Source: Nitrososphaerales archaeon (GTDB lineage Archaea; Thermoproteota; Nitrososphaeria; Nitrososphaerales; UBA183). Taken from it: 5,955 nt of DNA. Below the pieces are notes generated by a model. The model was not told the origin of the DNA. It saw nothing but the letters and a program-made list of their open reading frames with translations, and made no database searches. The stretch covers positions 1 through 5,955 of the forward strand of contig JASHZW010000062.1 in the NCBI GenBank assembly GCA_030042335.1, in the 5' to 3' direction. This document shows positions 5,501-5,955 of this stretch, one piece after another; the stretch's first letter is position 1; each line of letters starts with the position of its first letter. A program made the translations under genes and the position numbers.

Positions 5501-5721
5501 TCGAAGCTGTATAGCTCGCCTCCGTCAACTGTGGTAAGAAGGCTGCCTTTCGACTTGACTCGCCGATAGAGCTCCTCTCCGGTTGTCGGGGCCCCGTCGA
5601 CCAAGACATACTCCGAAATTTTTTCGCACTTACCATGATCTACGTGCCCTGAAGTCCCTATGTTGCACTCGGGCTGCTTCGGGATACGCCTAACCGGGAC
5701 TGTCTCTGTTGCTTGCGCCAT
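2548..5721 (-). CDS. eif2g: Translation initiation factor aIF2 subunit gamma, with in-frame intein
   Basis: This encodes the GTPase core of aIF2, which brings methionylated initiator tRNA to the small ribosomal subunit. The precursor has 1057 residues; removing the 640-residue intein leaves 417, the normal family length. Precursor landmarks: G1 loop GHVDHGK at 25-31, continued by TSLVAAITG from 672; switch I RGITIK at 692-697; zinc knuckle with C708, C723 and C726; G3 DSPGHE at 740-745; G4 NKID at 796-799; G5-like SAQH at 831-834. Beta-barrel domains II and III follow (RSFDVNKPGT, GGVLGGSV, LDPSLTKGDMMVG), and the end ERWRLIGSGLVK is typical. The ATG at 5721 gives the usual short N-terminal arm before NIGTSGHVDHGK; no Shine-Dalgarno is seen. 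Oddities: the intein splits the P-loop, and the zinc knuckle has Thr (T711) where the second Cys of the first CxxC pair is expected, with H710 beside it. The 3' end overlaps the PIN gene. Confidence 0.97.
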   Translation of the reverse strand: MAQATETVPVRRIPKQPECNIGTSGHVDHGKCEKISEYVLVDGAPTTGEELYRRVKSKGSLLTTVDGGELYSFEDNEVVSVAKDFSAVRAPSLFYVEHYAGPMYKVSGRTGRSITVTPEHPLLLNRNGTLQWVKAKDIRKGDYTAFLSRVPLNDSVDLPDASQVLKEKYEVVTWDDYQQLKLLTSDFSDLRGLTIAQLNQVRMICGVPISSLWSIGGPTASTYYNALLTGRATPRTRKKIVDALLKKEVVPLGMDEIVVQQKVGNNRPIKRLKELSAVDSDLAKWFAFVWSEGHSTNDFIDVTQTVQAWMLQEFVDITRERMGQQLWRYPGGRYRIYNSAFVDYLRARFSFTPGNETRCSIQSWVCKLPRPLKATFLSWFFTLDGEFDAHTGQIIISQLNETNIAILSYLLHSFGIVPRFSVKKSPTQHGLKTYQRITISGRKDLSQFANMIGFEDKRVQRKLVEYLRRIKPESKETNLSIHIDAQSLRSMFRESGIAREGFNFNPDIPRMKHADWYKAYEGAVRTGRISRTKLMLIVRQVEEQIVKLEESLSESSTSGSWARNHMELAGLPLQFTAQELGYSRKKLMRILDRGSDDELRLLVAFLEEHTQKAIKVVNESLEQLRLLLGSGLDFDQVISLDVEQYDGLVFDLSVPGYGNFIAGKGATVCHNTSLVAAITGVWASAHSEELKRGITIKVGYADAAFYKCPHTPPPEAYSTSPVCPVCGQETQLLRAVSFVDSPGHESLMTNMLAGAAVMDGAILVIAANEPVPMPQTREHMLALQMLGMKKMVVVQNKIDRVDADGARKNYEAIKSFLSGTVAAEAPIIPVSAQHHINIDALIEAIEQSIPTPQRDSSADAQMVVLRSFDVNKPGTEISSLVGGVLGGSVVKGELKIGDEVEISPGLADDRGKYTPLLTRVASLGTGVGMAEKVGPGGLVSVGTFLDPSLTKGDMMVGSLVGKPGSLPSARTHFTADLQLFEQAVGSSEMLKVEKVRPGESLRLNIGTAATLGTVTSARDSIAEMDLRKPVVVEKGSRVALSRRIAERWRLIGSGLVK
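2593..2598 (-). promoter_or_regulatory. Shine-Dalgarno supporting the TTG start of the PIN gene
   Basis: AGGAGG on the minus strand lies inside the end of the aIF2 gamma reading frame (codons for Arg-Arg of SRRIAERW), 11 nt before the TTG at 2581. It is the strongest ribosome-binding match I noticed near any start here. The PIN frame has no ATG or GTG that would keep its first beta strand, so this motif decides the start. Confidence 0.55.
3709..5628 (-). mobile_element. Intein with LAGLIDADG endonuclease in the P-loop of aIF2 gamma
   Basis: This 640-residue protein-splicing element sits between Lys31 and Thr672 of the precursor, within GHVDHGK|TS. Splicing landmarks in intein numbering: Cys1 (CEKISEYVLVDG, block A); TPEH with T86 and H89 (block B); GLVFDLSVPGYGNFIAGKG (block F); final ATVCHN with H639 and N640 (block G). 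The first downstream residue is Thr, a valid +1 nucleophile, so this reads as an ordinary class 1 intein that should be able to splice. The His often present in block F (as in HNF) is replaced by Gly (GNF), which some inteins tolerate. A homing endonuclease is inserted between blocks B and F. The length is large for the class because of extra segments at about 164-217 and 455-615. Sampled 60-nt lines in the intein are about 47-50% GC, versus about 58-70% in the flanking host gene, which suggests recent arrival. The boundaries are exact to the codon: TGC 5628-5626 and AAC 3711-3709. Confidence 0.95.
4357..4914 (-). other. LAGLIDADG homing endonuclease core within the intein
   Basis: Two dodecapeptide motifs are visible in the precursor: LAKWFAFVWSEGH (about 282-294) and FLSWFFTLDGEF (about 376-387). 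Each keeps the acidic residue that binds the catalytic metal in this family, E292 and D384 (E261 and D353 in intein numbering), so the enzyme could still be active. After the second motif comes a typical beta-strand and helix stretch (QIIISQLNETNIAILSYLLHS, shortened here to its key feature, a helix), then KTYQRITISGRKDLSQF. Such enzymes cut an intein-free allele of the host gene and spread the intein by repair. Domain edges are approximate. Confidence 0.85.
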
Positions 5722-5753
5722 GAGGACCGTTGAGTTAGTTTCACATTCGCTGA

Positions 5754-5761
5754 TAATTAAA
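5754..5761 (-). promoter_or_regulatory. TATA-like box of the aIF2 gamma gene
   Basis: On the minus strand the sequence reads TTTAATTA, with its centre about 36.5 nt before the A of the aIF2 gamma ATG (5721). With the usual archaeal TATA-to-start distance of about 26 nt, transcription would begin roughly 10 nt before the ATG. That fits the absence of a Shine-Dalgarno motif in front of this gene (the bases before ATG read CGGTCCTC). The same spacing is found at rpo7. The position is inferred from sequence alone. Confidence 0.55.
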
Positions 5762-5775
5762 CGTGATGCGTCACG
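5762..5775. promoter_or_regulatory. Short dyad next to the TATA-like box, possible operator
   Basis: The plus strand reads CGTGA-TGCG-TCACG, two perfect 5-nt inverted arms around 4 nt. It directly abuts the upstream side of the TATA-like box, covering the place where the archaeal BRE normally sits. A bound protein there could block TFB, but a 5-nt arm is short enough to occur by chance. Confidence 0.25.
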
Positions 5776-5822
5776 GTTCAGTTCCGTTAGTTGGTATCAG
5801 CTGGCCGAGATTCTCAAGGCTG

Positions 5823-5955
5823 TTAACTGTCGTCACCTGACGCGTGTTTTCTGACCTCTGGCGCTAATCTGTCGACATCATCCTTGGGTAAGCCTGAGAT
5901 CGTCTCAACTTGACTCCAAACCCTTTTCCTCATCTCGGAATCTCCGGCCATCGAC
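5823..5955 (-). CDS. Partial or small ORF, unidentified, 3' end only
   Basis: An open frame enters at the window edge and ends at TAA 5825-5823. From a possible ATG at 5951 it would give 42 residues, and the frame stays open beyond it, so this may be the C-terminus of a longer protein. The visible product is charged and probably helical (RKRVWSQVETISGLP, then DDVDRLAPEVRKHA), ending in an acidic tail (GDDS). I do not recognise a family; the C-terminus does not look like ribosomal protein S6e, which I considered as a possible neighbour of aIF2 gamma. It runs in the same direction as the aIF2 gamma gene, 101 nt upstream, but a TATA-like box in between suggests it is not needed for aIF2 gamma transcription. 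The start cannot be settled because upstream sequence is missing. Confidence 0.45.
   Translation of the reverse strand, partial: SMAGDSEMRKRVWSQVETISGLPKDDVDRLAPEVRKHASGDDS

Noticed and set aside
1..5955. CRISPR array, insertion sequence or transposase
   Set aside because: No regularly spaced direct repeats and no transposase-like product were seen; the only mobile element is the intein.

Overview
The window looks like an archaeal chromosome segment. Evidence: translation initiation factor aIF2 gamma, a standalone Rpo7 (RpoE1), Spt4 (RpoE2) and a DUF359-type GTP-dependent dephospho-CoA kinase, all in the conserved archaeal order; TATA-like boxes instead of bacterial -35/-10 elements; and TTG starts. 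The aIF2 gamma sequence (DSPGHE in G3, RSFDVNKPGT in domain II) leans towards the Thermoproteota/Thaumarchaeota side, but this is only an impression. GC content is fairly high (roughly 58-70% in sampled core-gene lines), so a salt-loving methanogen or a low-GC thermophile is less likely.

Every convincing gene is on the minus strand, so the window reads from its high coordinates downwards. (1) 5955-5823: the 3' part of an unidentified acidic/helical ORF. (2) 5822-5722: a 101-nt spacer with a TATA-like box and a small dyad. (3) 5721-2548: aIF2 gamma interrupted by a 640-residue intein (5628-3709) placed exactly between the Lys and Thr of the GTPase P-loop. (4) 2581-2165: a PIN-domain ribonuclease-like protein, overlapping the aIF2 gamma end by 34 nt. 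(5) 2164-2033: a 132-nt spacer with a strong hairpin and a second TATA-like box. (6) 2032-1448 Rpo7, 1438-1253 Spt4, 1352-729 dephospho-CoA kinase and 735-253 a small five-helix membrane protein, spaced or overlapping as one operon. (7) 252-1: no convincing gene, but a large inverted repeat.

The two putative transcription units join information processing (start-tRNA delivery by aIF2, RNA polymerase stalk subunit Rpo7, elongation factor Spt4) with a PIN protein and coenzyme A synthesis. The standout item is the intein. It splits the essential GTP-binding loop of aIF2 gamma, so the factor cannot bind nucleotide until the intein is spliced out. It carries a LAGLIDADG endonuclease with both catalytic acidic positions kept, has extra helix-turn-helix-like segments on either side of the endonuclease, and has clearly lower GC than its host gene. 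Further oddities: a 100-nt spt4/kinase overlap with no alternative start codon, two zinc sites each lacking one expected Cys, and a spacer RNA that can form competing hairpins.
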